From positions 434,001-498,000 of the forward strand of contig NZ_AP025739.1 in NCBI RefSeq assembly GCF_003574315.2: 64,000 nt of DNA, in the 5' to 3' direction. The stretch's first letter is position 1. Each line of letters starts with the position of its first letter. Of this stretch, positions 1-8,641 are shown piece by piece. Under the pieces are notes generated by a model, which searched no databases, was not told the DNA's origin, and was given only the letters and a program-made list of their open reading frames with translations. The position numbers were made by a program, and so were the translations under genes. This DNA comes from Capsulimonas corticalis (GTDB lineage Bacteria > Armatimonadota > Armatimonadia > Armatimonadales > Capsulimonadaceae).

Positions 1-556
1 AGAAGGCCAGATCGCCGTGTCTCTGCGTCCCTGGGCGCAGAGCGCGGAATCGCTGCCGGAGATGGTCGCGAAGGCGTCCGCGATTGGCGCGCCGAATGCG
101 CGCGCGATCGCCGTCGCGATGCAGCCGCAATCGGATTTCGCGCCCATGGAACAGTTCGCGCGGCAATGGCGTCAGACAAGCGACCAACAGACCGTTTCCC
201 TTCCCGCATCGGCCGACGCGCCGCTGCCGCTGCCGGATCTGCTGTCCGCGATCGGCTCCAGTCAGATGGTCGTCGGCATGCGGCTGCACGCGCTCATTCT
301 CGCCGCGGCGGCGGGCGTTCCCTCAGCGGCGCTCGCGTACGACCCCAAAGTCGGGGCGTTCATGCGCTCCACGGGGCAGGAGGACGCCGTTCTGGACGTT
401 CACGCCGCCGATCAGGCGGCGCTCGACCAAACGATCGCCAGGGTCTGGGCCGAACGCGCCGAGCGCGCCGGACGGCTTCATGAAGCGCTGCCCCCGCTGC
501 GCGCTTCGGCGATGCGGAATGCGGAAATAGCTTTGGATCTCATTCGACGAAGGTAG
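1..556 (+). CDS. csaB: Polysaccharide pyruvyl transferase (CsaB-like), C-terminal part
   Basis: The reading frame is open from the first bases of the window, so the gene starts upstream and only about 184 C-terminal residues are present. The motif VVGMRLHALILAAAAGVPS, then ALAYDPKVGAFM, is typical of the second half of the polysaccharide pyruvyl transferase family, whose CsaB members put pyruvate ketals on cell-wall polysaccharide to anchor S-layer proteins. The fold is GT-B-like and cytoplasmic. A GTG at 17 could be mistaken for a start, but coding continues upstream of it. The CsaB subgroup is inferred from the motif; the substrate cannot be read here. Confidence 0.75.
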   Translation, partial: EGQIAVSLRPWAQSAESLPEMVAKASAIGAPNARAIAVAMQPQSDFAPMEQFARQWRQTSDQQTVSLPASADAPLPLPDLLSAIGSSQMVVGMRLHALILAAAAGVPSAALAYDPKVGAFMRSTGQEDAVLDVHAADQAALDQTIARVWAERAERAGRLHEALPPLRASAMRNAEIALDLIRRR

Positions 557-565
557 GATCAAACG

Positions 566-2011
566 ATGTCTTCAGTGCAACCAGCCAGGCTGATCGCTCT
601 CGGCTTCTTCGCGGCGTTTCTGGCCGGCTGCGGCGGAGGCGGCGGCCTGGATAACGGCAACCCCGGCGGCGGTGGCGGCGATCCCAATACGGCGGTTTTG
701 GTCGGCAAAGTCGTCGGCTCCGACGGCGGCCCGATCCCCGGCGCGATCGTCACGATCGACGACGGCAACCAGACGACCACGCTGTCGCAGGGCGGCTTCC
801 AGCTCACGAATCTGGCGCCCGGCGTCCATCGCCTCTACGCGCAGACCAATGTCGCCGGCGCCAACTATACCGGCAGCACGCAGGTGCTGACCAACTCCAG
901 CACGACGACATCCAACGCGATCATCCAGCTTTCGCCGTCCGGCCAGCAGGCGACAATCGTCGGCTCCGTCAGCGACAGCAGCGGCCGGCCGCTGCGCGAC
1001 GCGCGCGTCTTCCTCGGCGTTCCGGTCTCCTCCCCGACTTCGAACGGCGATGTGCAGTCGCTGGTCGCCTTCGCGGATAACAACGGCAACTATCGGATCC
1101 CCAACGTCCCCACGACCAATCCCTCCTACACGCTCACCGCGTCCCTGCTGGGATATCAGAATGGGACGTCGAATCTGAGCGGTCTGAGCAGCGGGCAGAC
1201 GCGCACGATGAACTTTGGGCTGGCGCGGTCATTCAACCAGAGCACGCTGACGCCGACGAACCTCTCGGCGCAGTCCTTCACGCAGCCGTCCACGGCGCTG
1301 AGCGCGAACGCCCGAAGCGGCGCGCAGGCGCACGCGGCGTCCCAGGGAAGTGTGTACAACCAGATCCGGCGCACGCTGAGCCCGGCGTACGCCCAGGCTG
1401 TCAGCGGACTGCATCCGGCGCTTCAGATCAAAGCGCTGCGCACGCAGAGCCATGTGGCCGGCTTCGGCAGCTACGCGGTCTCGGTGGACCTCTTCTTCGA
1501 TGAGTCCTCGCGCACCAGCCTGTCCGGCTTCCGGGTTTACCGAGGCGACGGCAACGCCGCGCTGACGGCTTACGATTTCCTCCAGGACCCGGTCGCGAAT
1601 ACCTTCACCGATCTGGACCCGTCGTACTTCGCCGACCAGCAGTATCGCTTCGCCGTCAGCGCCGTCAACACGGACAGCTCGGAAACCGGCCTGTCGAACA
1701 CCGCGACGGTCGTGCCGCTGGGCCAAATGCTGCTCAGCCAGCCGGGCCAGAACCAGACGCTCAATAATCCATTGACCGTGAGCTGGCAATCTGTAAACGG
1801 CGCGACGGCGTACGCCGTGTTCGCTTACAACGAATATCCCACCGACGGCTCGGTCCCGATCGCGAAGAACACAACCTTGGCGGCCTCGGCCCGTTCGTAC
1901 ACGTTCCCTGGAAACTTCACCACGGGAGACTACTGGATCGTGGCGGCGGCCTCGGCGGATAGCGGAGCGGAGATTAGCGTAAGTCAAATTACGAACGTTC
2001 ATGTGCGATGA
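566..2011 (+). CDS. Secreted lipoprotein with carboxypeptidase-regulatory-like and Fn3-like domains
   Basis: The protein has 481 residues. It opens with a lipoprotein signal peptide ending in LAGC (Cys22), followed by a Gly-rich linker. Residues about 45-115 and 128-218 resemble two carboxypeptidase regulatory-like beta-sandwiches (GKVVGSDGGPIPGAIVTI; GSVSDSSGRPLRDARVFLG). A low-complexity Ser/Ala/Gln stretch follows. An Fn3-like domain (FRVYRGDGNAALTAYDFL) spans about 300-385, with a last beta-rich domain to the end. It starts 9 nt after csaB. A role as a surface-anchored adhesion or scaffold protein is inference; no catalytic motif is visible. Confidence 0.7.
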   Translation: MSSVQPARLIALGFFAAFLAGCGGGGGLDNGNPGGGGGDPNTAVLVGKVVGSDGGPIPGAIVTIDDGNQTTTLSQGGFQLTNLAPGVHRLYAQTNVAGANYTGSTQVLTNSSTTTSNAIIQLSPSGQQATIVGSVSDSSGRPLRDARVFLGVPVSSPTSNGDVQSLVAFADNNGNYRIPNVPTTNPSYTLTASLLGYQNGTSNLSGLSSGQTRTMNFGLARSFNQSTLTPTNLSAQSFTQPSTALSANARSGAQAHAASQGSVYNQIRRTLSPAYAQAVSGLHPALQIKALRTQSHVAGFGSYAVSVDLFFDESSRTSLSGFRVYRGDGNAALTAYDFLQDPVANTFTDLDPSYFADQQYRFAVSAVNTDSSETGLSNTATVVPLGQMLLSQPGQNQTLNNPLTVSWQSVNGATAYAVFAYNEYPTDGSVPIAKNTTLAASARSYTFPGNFTTGDYWIVAAASADSGAEISVSQITNVHVR

Positions 2012-2132
2012 TTTCGGATCGCGCGAGAAAGTCGCCTATCATACCACGATACCCGGCAAATTTACAGGTAATGAATTTTCCGGGCATCGCCATAATTAAT
2101 ACCGGAGGCGGCAAGCGAAAGGAGCGAGTTCT

Positions 2133-2423
2133 ATGGCAGCTATGTCTGTCCCCTCGAACGCCGTTTTAGCTCAGCAATCCCCGGTAGTCGGTGACGATCA
2201 ACAGAACGTCAAGTTGACAAAGCGTGAGATTGAAGTTCTAACGCACGTGATCCAGGGGAAATCGAGTCGGGAAGTGGCGGATACGCTCTTTGTCAGCAAG
2301 CGCACGGTGGATTTCCATCTGGCGAATGTCTATGACAAGCTGCATGTCAGCAATCGGGTGCAGGCGTTCCGCCGCGCCACCCGTCTCGGATTGATCCCGT
2401 ACGAGGCCCAGTTCGCCGACTGA
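2133..2423 (+). CDS. Stand-alone LuxR/GerE-type HTH regulator
   Basis: This 96-residue protein is almost only a LuxR-type winged helix-turn-helix: LTKREIEVLTHVIQGKSS, REVADTLFVSKRTVDFH and LANVYDKLHV cover residues about 28-90. There is no receiver or autoinducer domain, so it resembles GerE-like DNA-binding proteins. AAAGGAG lies about 8 nt before the ATG. A strong terminator follows, so it is probably a single-gene unit. The target genes are unknown. Confidence 0.85.
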   Translation: MAAMSVPSNAVLAQQSPVVGDDQQNVKLTKREIEVLTHVIQGKSSREVADTLFVSKRTVDFHLANVYDKLHVSNRVQAFRRATRLGLIPYEAQFAD

Positions 2424-2485
2424 CGATCTCGTCTTTCGTCGCAATCAGGCAATTATCGTTCGCAATGCCGCAGGCAACCCCAAAA

Positions 2486-2519
2486 GGGCGGGAGACGAAA
2501 GTCTCCCGCCCGATTTTTG
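2486..2519 (+). terminator. Rho-independent terminator after the LuxR-type gene
   Basis: A perfect 11-bp GC-rich stem (GGGCGGGAGAC / GTCTCCCGCCC) is closed by a GAAA tetraloop and followed by GATTTTTG. It ends the LuxR-type gene and excludes a long upstream start for the next ABC ATPase gene. Confidence 0.9.
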
Positions 2520-2588
2520 TGTGTCCCCTTATGCTATAATATCCGAAGCGCTGTATTTTGCTTACCGGGCAAACTTTGGAGAAAACGA

Positions 2589-3350
2589 TTGATTGAGGCG
2601 GCGGGCCTGACGAAAACTTATGACGGCGGCGTGCGCGCCGTCGATGCGCTGACTTTGTCGGTGCCGGCCGGAGAGCTGTTTGGATTTCTTGGCCCCAATG
2701 GGGCCGGTAAAACGACGACGATCAAAATGCTGGTGGGGCTGCTGACGCCCACCAGCGGCTCGGCGCGCGTCGCCGGCTACGACCTTCAGGCGCAGTCCCG
2801 CGAGGCGAAACAGCGGATTGGGTATATTCCTGACAATCCGTTTCTTTATGAGAAGCTGACCGGCCGCGAGTTTCTGGACTTTATCGCCGACCTTTATGGG
2901 ATGCCGGCGGGACGACCGCGCGCGCAGGAGATCGATCGGCTGCTGGAGATGCTGGACCTTGCGGGCAAGGGCGATCAACTGATCGGCAGCTTTTCGCGCG
3001 GCATGCGGCAGAAGATGGCGATGGCCTCCGCGCTGCTGCACGAGCCGAAGGCGCTGTTTCTGGACGAGCCCACCGTCGGCCTCGATCCCAGCAGCATCCG
3101 CCGTCTCAAGGATATTCTCAGAAATCTATGCCGTGAACGAGGAGTCGCCGTCTTTCTTTCCACGCATACGCTGGAAGTGGCGGCCGAGATCTGCGACCGC
3201 GTCGGCGTGTTCCATCGCGGCAAGCTGGTCGCGCTGGGCAGTCCGGCGGAGCTGACGCACGATTCGGCTCTGGGCCGCCTGGAAGACGTCTTCCTCGCCC
3301 TGACGGAATCGGCGGCGGTCGGCGCGTTGATCGAAACGGAACTTTCATGA
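2589..3350 (+). CDS. ABC transporter ATP-binding protein
   Basis: The protein has 253 residues. It contains Walker A (GPNGAGKTT), the signature FSRGMRQKM, Walker B (ALFLDEP) and a switch His (STHTLE). It matches the CcmA/NatA-like ATPases that drive multidrug, polysaccharide or copper exporters. The TTG at 2589 is chosen because GGAG lies 6 nt before it and an earlier GTG (2517) sits in the preceding terminator. No permease is adjacent. The stop overlaps the next gene by ATGA, so the TPR lipoprotein is translationally coupled. The substrate is unknown. Confidence 0.88.
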   Translation: MIEAAGLTKTYDGGVRAVDALTLSVPAGELFGFLGPNGAGKTTTIKMLVGLLTPTSGSARVAGYDLQAQSREAKQRIGYIPDNPFLYEKLTGREFLDFIADLYGMPAGRPRAQEIDRLLEMLDLAGKGDQLIGSFSRGMRQKMAMASALLHEPKALFLDEPTVGLDPSSIRRLKDILRNLCRERGVAVFLSTHTLEVAAEICDRVGVFHRGKLVALGSPAELTHDSALGRLEDVFLALTESAAVGALIETELS

Positions 3351-4375
3351 ACACCAAACGCAGACTATCGCTGCTGAGCGCCCCCCTCGCCGCACTGGCG
3401 CTCACCGGATGCAGCGCCGACATGCAGGCGAACAGCAAGATTCAGGACAATCTGGTCGAATGTGCGCGGCAGGCGCAGATCGGCAAGACCCAGGAAGCGC
3501 GCGTCTGGGCCGACCGCGCCATTCAGGTCGATCCCAAGAAGCAGGAGACCTATACCGGGGCGCTTGAAATCGACGCGAATACTCCGCAGCAGATGTTTTT
3601 CGGGAGCGCTCCCACCATCAGCATCGGCTTGATCTTCGACGTGGTGGGAGACGATCCCACGCTGATCTCCTATATGCGCGACGCCACGCGCAAGTTTCCG
3701 GGCGATATCGAAGCCTGGGAGCTGCTGGTGGAGGCGGAAGACCGATTGGGGCAGACCGCGCAGAAGACTCAAGACGCCAAGATGATGGCGGCGCAAGTTG
3801 ACCTGGCGATGCGAAAGCCGAAAGCGAAGATCGACGGGAAGCTGACGGCGCAGCTCGGACAGGCCTATTTCGATGCGGGCGATGAAGTGAACGGCGAGCT
3901 GAACTACCGCAAGGGGATCGCGACGTACTCCACCGATCCGATCCCGCAAAACGGCCTGGCTTATCACTTCGCGGTCACCAACAACAAGCCGCATCTGAAG
4001 GAAGCGCTCGACCTGGCGAACCAGGCGCTGAAGCTGACGAAAGTTCAGGAACAGACATCGGGCCATCCGGAAGAAGTGACGAACGAGAAACTCGGGGCCA
4101 TCCAGGATACGATCGGCTGGGTGCAGTATCGGCAGGGAAATTATCAGGCCGCGCTGATGAGCCTGATGGACGCCGTGGCCGGCGCGCCGGATGTGGCGGA
4201 AATCCGCTACCACCTGGCGATGGTGTATCTGGCGATGGGCAACGCGTTCGCCGCGCGCACCGAGCTGCGCCACGCGCTCCTGCTCCATCCCGATTACGCG
4301 GACGCGCAGACGCAGTCGAATCTGCTGCAAAACGTCCCGCCGCCCAAGCCCGATCCCGAAGACGATGCGGATTAA
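3347..4375 (+). CDS. TPR-repeat lipoprotein
   Basis: The 342-residue protein begins with a signal peptide ending in LTGC (Cys22). It is helical, with TPR-like units, clearest at about 260-335 (VQYRQGNYQAALMSLMDAV; HLAMVYLAMGNAFAARTEL). It overlaps the ABC ATPase by 4 nt, so the two are probably made together. It may act as an envelope assembly factor working with that ATPase; this is inference. The C-terminal tail is rich in Pro and Asp. Confidence 0.75.
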   Translation: MNTKRRLSLLSAPLAALALTGCSADMQANSKIQDNLVECARQAQIGKTQEARVWADRAIQVDPKKQETYTGALEIDANTPQQMFFGSAPTISIGLIFDVVGDDPTLISYMRDATRKFPGDIEAWELLVEAEDRLGQTAQKTQDAKMMAAQVDLAMRKPKAKIDGKLTAQLGQAYFDAGDEVNGELNYRKGIATYSTDPIPQNGLAYHFAVTNNKPHLKEALDLANQALKLTKVQEQTSGHPEEVTNEKLGAIQDTIGWVQYRQGNYQAALMSLMDAVAGAPDVAEIRYHLAMVYLAMGNAFAARTELRHALLLHPDYADAQTQSNLLQNVPPPKPDPEDDAD

Positions 4376-4610
4376 TTGCTTGTCAGAAATATTTCATGGA
4401 TGAGTCGCGGTTTCATGGCCGGTCGCTAAAGTTGGAGTATAATATAATCGCAATTAAGCGTGCGGACATTAATTCTATGCCCGGGTGGTTTCTATCGGGT
4501 TGTCCCAATTGACCAGCCATTGAGCGGCGTGATTGCGTTACCGTGAAAAATAACTCATGATGGGTAACCAACGGCTCGGCCGAAGCACGCTGCACAAGGA
4601 ACTGTGTCGG

Positions 4611-5825
4611 GTGAGAAGAATATCTCGGACAAGTCTTATCTGGGCCAAATCGCTCCTACCGCTTTTGCTGATGGGCGCTGTCGCGCACGCCGCGTTCGGC
4701 GCCGAATGCGCCGCCTACCCGCCGAGCCCCAGCGGCAAGATCCTCGTGACGCATCCCAATATTGTCTGGCGTGTGGTTCCCAAAGGCGAAGCGCACATCA
4801 CCAAGGTCACCCTTTCCCTCAACGATAAGGAAGTCTCCGCGCAGTTCGACGCGGCTAAGTCCGCCGTCACGGCGCAGCCGGACTCGGACCTCACCCCCGG
4901 ATCGTATACGGTGAAGTGCACGCTTTACTTCAGCGACGACTGCACCATCGACCAGGAATGGTCGTTCGTCGTGGCGGAAGGCGCGGTGGCGTCGATGCCG
5001 GCCGCGACCTCCGATCAAAAGGACGCGCTCGCGGTCGTGAACGACATCCGCCAGTTCATCTCTTTGCCGGCCTTTGCCCTCAATGCAAGCCTCTGCGGCG
5101 CCGCGATGGACCACACGAAGTATCTCGACACGCACAAGGAGTTCGGCCATACCGAGACGCCAACGCTGGCGGGGTTCACGGGAAAAACGCCGGGGGAACG
5201 CGCTTCCGCGCATGGCTATCCTTACGTCAACTACGAAAACGTCAGCAGCGGCATTGTCTCGTTCGCGGACTCGATTTTGGATCTCTTCGACGCCCCCTAC
5301 CACCGCGCGCCGTTCCTGCAGCCCGGCCCGGGCGACTTCGGAGCGGCGACCATCTCGGACAAGACGACGCTGGAGTTCGGCGTCGCCGGCAAAAAGGGAA
5401 CCGTCTTTTACCCCTTCGACGGCGAGACCGGCGTGCCGATCCAGTGGTCCGCTCCGGAATCTCCCGATCCGCTGCGCTTGTGGGGTGCCACCAAGCCGGT
5501 CGGCTATATCATCACGATGTTCTATTTCAGTCCGGACGGCGAAAAGATCAGCGTGACCTCGGCCTCGCTGCAAACGGCGTCCGGCGTCCCCGTCCCCTGC
5601 TACGTCAACACGCCCGCCAACGACAACGCGCTCAGCAACGGCCTGTTCGTCATCCCTCAGCACCCGCTCAAGCCTCAGACGACCTATGTCGTGACCGTCA
5701 AGGCCGCCACCGTCAGCGGCGCGGATCTTTCCCAGAAGTGGAAGTTCACCACCCGCTCCGGGTCCGACCTTGAACTCGCGCGCGGCACCCTTCGCCCCAA
5801 GGGCGAACTGGCGACGAGCAAGTAG
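4611..5825 (+). CDS. Secreted CAP/SCP-domain protein with flanking Ig-like domains
   Basis: A signal peptide (LLPLLLMGAVAHAAFGA) is followed by an N-terminal Ig-like domain. A CAP (SCP/TAPS) domain covers about residues 125-260, with AAMDHTKYLDTHKEFGHTE carrying the His residues of the family and GYPYVNYENVSSG as the second signature. A C-terminal Big_5-like domain follows (QTTYVVTVKAATVSG). It is extracellular; bacterial CAP proteins are poorly understood. GTG 4611 has AAGGA about 10 nt upstream. The alternative ATG 4557 would add 18 residues and has no clear ribosome site. Confidence 0.75.
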   Translation: MRRISRTSLIWAKSLLPLLLMGAVAHAAFGAECAAYPPSPSGKILVTHPNIVWRVVPKGEAHITKVTLSLNDKEVSAQFDAAKSAVTAQPDSDLTPGSYTVKCTLYFSDDCTIDQEWSFVVAEGAVASMPAATSDQKDALAVVNDIRQFISLPAFALNASLCGAAMDHTKYLDTHKEFGHTETPTLAGFTGKTPGERASAHGYPYVNYENVSSGIVSFADSILDLFDAPYHRAPFLQPGPGDFGAATISDKTTLEFGVAGKKGTVFYPFDGETGVPIQWSAPESPDPLRLWGATKPVGYIITMFYFSPDGEKISVTSASLQTASGVPVPCYVNTPANDNALSNGLFVIPQHPLKPQTTYVVTVKAATVSGADLSQKWKFTTRSGSDLELARGTLRPKGELATSK

Positions 5826-5922
5826 ATCTCCCGCCGCGAAATTCCCTCGCCACGCCTGCAACCTTTTCGGCCATGCTGTGTCTCACCCTTCAATAGTCGC
5901 CGACGATTGAGGAGCCACGCCC

Positions 5923-6174
5923 ATGTTACGCCGAGAAGAACGCCGCCGCGCCGGCGCTCCCGAAGAGCCCGACGGATGCCTGCGCGCCATCATGGACCTT
6001 CTGCTGTTCGACTGGCTTTTCAGCTTCCTGATGGACATTGGCTGCTCTTCCTGCATGACGATGGCGCTCACCGCCTGCGCCGTCATTGTGATGCTGACGC
6101 ATGGAATGTCCCATTTGCCGCATCATCGCCCTCTGGCGCTCGCCTGGAGGCCGCTGCGGGGCGATCGCGGGTGA
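5923..6174 (+). CDS. Small membrane protein of unknown function
   Basis: An 83-residue ORF with GAGGAG about 9 nt before its ATG. It has one or two hydrophobic segments (DLLLFDWLFSFLMDI and MTMALTACAVIVML, residues about 26-60) between basic ends. The Cys-rich loop CSSCM sits between the two segments. No family is recognised. Real expression is supported only by the ribosome site and the hydrophobic pattern. Confidence 0.45.
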   Translation: MLRREERRRAGAPEEPDGCLRAIMDLLLFDWLFSFLMDIGCSSCMTMALTACAVIVMLTHGMSHLPHHRPLALAWRPLRGDRG

Positions 6175-6183
6175 GATGGGCTC

Positions 6184-6591
6184 CTAATCCATTTCCCTGG
6201 CCGGCAGCGCCTGGCCGCCGGCATGAATCTCTGGCTGGCGGCGGATGTACTCGGCGAGGTCCGCCGTTTCGCTTTTGGAGACGGTGAAGGCGGCGTAGTT
6301 GGCGGCCCAGCGGAACCGGGTTTCCGGAGGCAAGGCATGGCTGACATGCTGCGCGGCGGCGGCTTTGAGATGCGCGGCGAGATGATCGACGGGAAGAGTG
6401 CTGGGGATGCGCGCCAGCAGGTGCAGGTGATTGTCCGTCCCGCCCACGGCGAGGGCTTCGACGCTCATTTGGGCCGCGATTTCCTGAATAAATTCGTACA
6501 GCCGGGATTGGTCCAGGCCGGCAAGCGCCGGTTCGCCGCCCCAGGCGCTCCAGATGAGATGGACATAGAGCTCCGTCTTCTTTGTTCGCAT
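6184..6591 (-). CDS. REP-associated/IS200-like Y1 transposase (RAYT-like)
   Basis: This 135-residue protein belongs to the HUH Y1 transposase family. TELYVHLIWSAW starts the fold, HLHLLARIP is the HUH motif (HLH) and the Tyr in AEYIRRQPEIH is the expected nucleophile. It is close in design to the gene at 14978. Unlike that gene, no REP-like palindromes are visible on either side. It may be a domesticated or solitary RAYT. Confidence 0.85.
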   Translation of the reverse strand: MRTKKTELYVHLIWSAWGGEPALAGLDQSRLYEFIQEIAAQMSVEALAVGGTDNHLHLLARIPSTLPVDHLAAHLKAAAAQHVSHALPPETRFRWAANYAAFTVSKSETADLAEYIRRQPEIHAGGQALPAREMD

Positions 6592-6620
6592 GCTTTATTG
6601 TACCTGGATGGGGAAATGTG

Positions 6621-7196
6621 ATGGCGGAGATGACTGAGGACGAACAGCTCTCGATGCTGATGAAGGCGGTGCGGCTGCGGGTCGAAGGACGGCCGGTGGA
6701 CGCGTATTATTTGCTGCAAACGGTGCTGGAGGCCGCGCCGGGCAATGACGCGGCGCGCAAGATGCGCGACGAGATTTATCAGCAGCAGCGCGGCGTGTAC
6801 ACCGTTTATATTTACGCTGGAAGAAATCTCAGAATTCCCTACAAAGTCCCGCTCAACTCCAAATCCATTCCCAGTCTCTTTGGGGGCAGATCCATGCCGG
6901 ACTGGCTGCCGAAGATGCAGGCGGGCGTACTCGCCATCGGCGGCGCGGCGTGGCTGGCGATGCGCCTGTTCCTGCGCGGCGCCGGTGCGACGGTTTATCA
7001 CAGCATGGCGGCCCAGAGCGACATCGTACGTTACGGCGTGGGGAGCCCGCTGACGGTTTTCGCCCTGATCCTTGGCGCGGCGGCGCTGCTGGCCGTGGGC
7101 GTCGGCTTGATCGTGAGCGCGGAGATGAGTCGCCGGGAGGCGTTTCAAGAGATGCGGCGCGGGGAAAATCCCCAGTATGAGAACTTTCACCCATAG
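6621..7196 (+). CDS. Two-helix membrane protein of unknown function
   Basis: A 191-residue protein. The N-terminal soluble helical part (EDEQLSMLMKAVRLRVEGR; VLEAAPGNDAARKM) looks like a single TPR-like unit. Two membrane segments lie at about 100-120 and 145-165. ATG 6621 (or GTG 6618) follows GGGGAAA. It overlaps the N-terminal codons of the next reading frame by 20 nt, so the two may be coupled. The function is unknown. Confidence 0.55.
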   Translation: MAEMTEDEQLSMLMKAVRLRVEGRPVDAYYLLQTVLEAAPGNDAARKMRDEIYQQQRGVYTVYIYAGRNLRIPYKVPLNSKSIPSLFGGRSMPDWLPKMQAGVLAIGGAAWLAMRLFLRGAGATVYHSMAAQSDIVRYGVGSPLTVFALILGAAALLAVGVGLIVSAEMSRREAFQEMRRGENPQYENFHP

Positions 7197-7566
7197 CCAA
7201 ACGTAATACGCGCAACGCGCTCTGACGGCGCTCAGCCTCGTCGCCGCACTCGCGGTCCCGTGCCAGGCTCAGACGGGCATCAAACCGGGCGATATGTCGT
7301 CGGTATACCAGCACGCCCCGCCGTCGGCGGGACGCTATCAGCCCAATGTGACGCACGGCGCCTCCAACGAATACCACGCGCCGCCGGCCGAGTTCGGCTA
7401 CGTCCAGGATCATCCACGCGTTCAGGAATACGCGAAGCGAACCGAGCAGGACCTCACTCCCCGGCAAATCAACAAAGGCTTCGTCGCTCACCAAAAGGCC
7501 ATCAGCAAAGCGGCCGCGCAGCGCGCCAAGAACTTCACCCCGTCCGGGGCGCGAAGGACGCAGTAA
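7177..7566 (+). pseudogene. Small secreted protein gene with in-frame stop in its signal peptide
   Basis: From ATG 7177 the frame reads MRTFTHSQT, then TAA at 7204, then continues as YAQRALTALSLVAALAVP, CQAQTGIKPGDMSSV and on to a stop at 7566. The part after the TAA is a clear hydrophobic signal-peptide core with a likely cleavage site. The gene therefore seems to have lost codon 10 to a stop, or to start at the non-standard CTG 7222. An internal ATG at 7294 would give a 90-residue protein lacking export. The mature part is Pro/Gln/Ala-rich with no known domain. Confidence 0.5.
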
Positions 7567-7703
7567 AGAATTACTCAGAACGTGCGGCGCAGGGCACGCG
7601 CCACGCCGCGCGTTCCATCGCTTTCCCCATACTTCATCCCCATGGCTTTCTCGCCGCCAACAGAATCAATCACCAAATGACATGCGTAATCACATTTATC
7701 ACA

Positions 7704-7732
7704 TTGACCAGACGTTCGTAATCCGCTATGAT
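7704..7732 (+). promoter_or_regulatory. Sigma-70-like promoter of the pseudopilin gene at 7821
   Basis: TTGACC and TATGAT are separated by exactly 17 nt. The predicted start lies near 7739, giving a leader of about 80 nt. Confidence 0.75.
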
Positions 7733-7820
7733 ATAGACACATAAAGATATGAGGCGCTGAGAGTTTTTTGCCCCCGATCTTCATGACATTATCAATACTA
7801 TCCTCAGGAGACAAAACACT

Positions 7821-8549
7821 ATGAAACGCAATTCAGGGTTCACTCTGATTGAGTTACTCGTTGTCATCGCGATCATTGCGATTCTTGCAGCCATTCTCTT
7901 CCCGGTTTTCGCCAAAGCACGTGAGAAAGCGCGGCAGATTAGCTGCGCCAGCAATATCCGTCAGATTGGCTTGGGCGTTATGCAGTATACGCAAGACAAT
8001 GACGAAATCACGCCGGGCGGCTGGATTCCTTTCCCGACAACCGCTCCTCATTGGGGGCAGGTTATTCAGTCCTACATCAAGAGCAAGCAGGTATTCAAGT
8101 GCCCCGACGACAGCGGCACGAGCACATCGTTCTCCAGCGATGACCCAAACTACGGTCCCAGATTCCATAATAGCTACGCTATCAATTATGATGCGATGCA
8201 GACTGGATATGAGAACATTGGCCTCCCTTTGGCAAGCTTCAACGCGCCGGCAGGCACCGTATACATCGTTGATAAGGGGCAGACGTCCATGAATACCGCC
8301 CCATTTGTTACACCGAACACAGCCGTGAAAGATGGCTGTCTGTTTTTTGCGGACCCCGTCGGAGGCACAACCAATCAGTTTGACAAGAGCGGCAATATGT
8401 CCGGCGGCGACGGCAACTGGTGCGCGCCTCTCGCGCGGCATACAGACCTCGCAAACGTCGCGTTCGTGGATGGGCATGTGAAGGCGATGCGACTGAGCGC
8501 CTTCTTCTACGGCGGCAGTCCGTTCATTGATCCGGCCAAGAGCCAGTAA
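7821..8549 (+). CDS. Pseudopilin-like secreted protein, H-X9-DG type
   Basis: A 242-residue protein. The N-terminal type IV pilin/pseudopilin signal reads [19 protein letters not shown], with Gly before Phe as the prepilin peptidase site, followed by [19 protein letters not shown]. The C-terminal part carries H-X9-DG ([18 protein letters not shown]). This is the DUF1559-like family expanded in Planctomycetota and Armatimonadota; the function is unknown but it should be exported and processed by a PilD-type peptidase. CAGGAGA precedes the ATG. It has its own promoter and terminator. Confidence 0.9.
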   Translation: MKRNSGFTLIELLVVIAIIAILAAILFPVFAKAREKARQISCASNIRQIGLGVMQYTQDNDEITPGGWIPFPTTAPHWGQVIQSYIKSKQVFKCPDDSGTSTSFSSDDPNYGPRFHNSYAINYDAMQTGYENIGLPLASFNAPAGTVYIVDKGQTSMNTAPFVTPNTAVKDGCLFFADPVGGTTNQFDKSGNMSGGDGNWCAPLARHTDLANVAFVDGHVKAMRLSAFFYGGSPFIDPAKSQ

Positions 8550-8581
8550 TTACGAACTCGGTCAGAGTTTCGTTTGAAAGC

Positions 8582-8625
8582 AAGCCCGCCCCAGTATTTT
8601 CATGCTGGGACGGGTTTCTTTTTTG
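8582..8625. terminator. Terminator between the pseudopilin and the first LamG gene
   Basis: An imperfect hairpin (AAGCCCGCCCCAG pairing with CTGGGACGGGTTT) is followed by a T-run on the plus strand. The genes on both sides converge here, so it may serve both directions. Confidence 0.75.
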
Positions 8626-8641
8626 CAAGACAAGCTGGCTT

